Assembly (NCBI GenBank): GCA_958407085.1
Contig: CATYHY010000087.1
Location: 1 to 6,149, forward strand
Direction of reading: 5' to 3'
DNA length: 6,149 nucleotides
From: an uncultured Collinsella sp.
GTDB lineage: Bacteria > Actinomycetota > Coriobacteriia > Coriobacteriales > Coriobacteriaceae
Under the pieces are notes generated by a model. The model worked only from the letters and a program-made list of their open reading frames with translations. It made no database searches and had not been told where the DNA came from. The translations under genes were made by a program, and so were the position numbers. This document shows positions 5,434 to 6,149 of the stretch, piece after piece (position 1 is the first letter of the stretch; each line of letters begins with the position of its first letter).

Positions 5434-6149
5434 TTACTCCTCCGATGCGGTGGCCGCGGTGTCGTCGCCTTTGGCACCATCGCCGGCAGAAGGCTCGGCC
5501 AAGCGGTAGCCCACGCCGCGCACGGTCTCGATGGCGCTGGCATGCTCGCCCAGTTTTTGGCGAAGCGTCTGCACGTGCACGTCAACGGTGCGCGAACCGC
5601 CGTCGAAGTCCCAGCCCCACACGCTCTGCAGCAACGACTCGCGGGTAAAAACCACGCCGGGCTTGCGCATGAGGTACTCGAGCAGGTCGAACTCGCGCAG
5701 GGTGAGCTTAAGCGGCTCGCCGGCAACGGTCACCTCGCGATGGCTGGGCGAGAGCACGATGTCGCCCACGCTGAGCACATCGCTCGCCTGCTTGACCATG
5801 CCGCCGCGACGCAGCAGTGCGCGGCAGCGGCTCGCAAGCTCCATGAGCGAAAACGGCTTAGTCAGGTAATCGTCGGCACCGCCATCGAGCGCCATCACCT
5901 TGTCGAGCTCGGTATCCTTGGCGGTAAGCATCATGATGGGCACCGTCGCCGTCAGGCGATCGGCACGCAGTCGACGCATAATCGCCAAGCCATCGGTATC
6001 GGGCAGCATGATGTCGAGCAGGACGGCATCGGGTACCCGTCGCGCCACGGCAGCCTTAAACTCACCGTCGCACGAAAAGCCTTCGGCCTCAATCCCCTGC
6101 TTGCGCAGCGCATAGACCGTCAAATCCCTGATGTTGTCATCGTCCTCGA
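5434..6149 (-). CDS. OmpR/PhoB-family response regulator, 5' end cut by window edge
   Basis: This is a DNA-binding transcription regulator controlled by phosphorylation from the adjacent kinase. The frame stays open to the right edge, giving 237 visible residues. The first are EDDDNIRDL, the acidic pocket of a receiver domain, preceded by a hydrophobic xTC codon, so only a few N-terminal residues are missing. Counting from that Glu, the phospho-acceptor is Asp45 in LLDIMLPD, the switch Thr is Thr75 in MLTAK, and the conserved Lys is Lys97 in YLTKPF. The winged-helix domain follows, with LTLREFDLLEYL (148-159), the recognition-helix region RTVDVHVQTLRQKLG (186-200) and the wing VRGVGYRL. An acidic, Ala-rich tail of about 18 residues ends the protein. 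A TTG at 6123 is not the start, since it would remove the acidic pocket. Target genes cannot be told, though the cps genes downstream are candidates. Confidence 0.94.
   Translation of the reverse strand, partial: EDDDNIRDLTVYALRKQGIEAEGFSCDGEFKAAVARRVPDAVLLDIMLPDTDGLAIMRRLRADRLTATVPIMMLTAKDTELDKVMALDGGADDYLTKPFSLMELASRCRALLRRGGMVKQASDVLSVGDIVLSPSHREVTVAGEPLKLTLREFDLLEYLMRKPGVVFTRESLLQSVWGWDFDGGSRTVDVHVQTLRQKLGEHASAIETVRGVGYRLAEPSAGDGAKGDDTAATASEE
5437..5443 (-). promoter_or_regulatory. Strong ribosome binding site for the kinase GTG start
   Basis: GGAGGAG on the minus strand lies six bases from the GTG at 5430. It encodes the last Glu-Glu of the response regulator, just before its TAA. This coupling fixes the kinase start and compensates for the non-ATG codon. 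Confidence 0.8.

Noticed and set aside
5434..6123. Response regulator starting at a TTG at 6123.
   Set aside because: The frame continues upstream to the window edge with EDDDNIRDL, the essential acidic pocket, so the true start lies outside the window.

Overview
The window reads as a stretch of bacterial chromosome, most likely from an actinobacterium of the class Coriobacteriia (Collinsella or a relative). This is inferred from the moderately high GC of the genes set against AT-rich gaps, GAAAGG-type ribosome binding sites, GTG start use, and the flavour of HtpG and of the CpsC/CpsD/CpsB proteins. No search was possible, so the placement is an inference. All seven genes lie on the minus strand and are tightly packed. 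The outer two run off the window.

In transcription order (right to left): (1) 6149-5434 and 5430-4006 encode an OmpR/PhoB-type response regulator, whose 5' end is outside the window, and a PhoR-like membrane histidine kinase. The kinase's GTG start is fixed by a GGAGGAG site embedded in the last codons of the regulator gene. (2) A 195-base gap holds a GC-rich hairpin just past the kinase stop, two small dyads, and the presumed promoter of the next unit. (3) 3810-1746 encode a compact polysaccharide-control cassette: CpsC (Wzz-type membrane adaptor), CpsD (bacterial tyrosine kinase) and CpsB (PHP-type phosphotyrosine phosphatase). Here CpsC would activate CpsD, CpsD would autophosphorylate on its Tyr cluster, and CpsB would reverse this. 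No glycosyltransferase, flippase or polymerase gene follows. (4) 1706-1206 encodes a small GNAT acetyltransferase of the ElaA/YjcF kind. (5) 1003 to the left edge encodes the N-terminal half of the Hsp90 chaperone HtpG.

The most interesting DNA is the 202-base gap before htpG. It holds a strong intrinsic-terminator-like hairpin (GCAA tetraloop, then five Ts) on the htpG strand, only 31 bases from the htpG ATG. A 13-codon reading frame with its own possible ribosome binding site runs straight through it. Both visible promoter candidates lie upstream, so htpG transcripts would have to pass the hairpin. This suggests attenuation or a short leader RNA. The same gap carries two direct copies of AAGGANNGTCCC around a perfect 10-base palindrome, with one copy running into the acetyltransferase stop codon. 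I saw no tRNA, rRNA, insertion sequence or CRISPR array. The window is mostly ordinary housekeeping and envelope-regulation sequence, with no clear sign of a wholly new multi-gene system.
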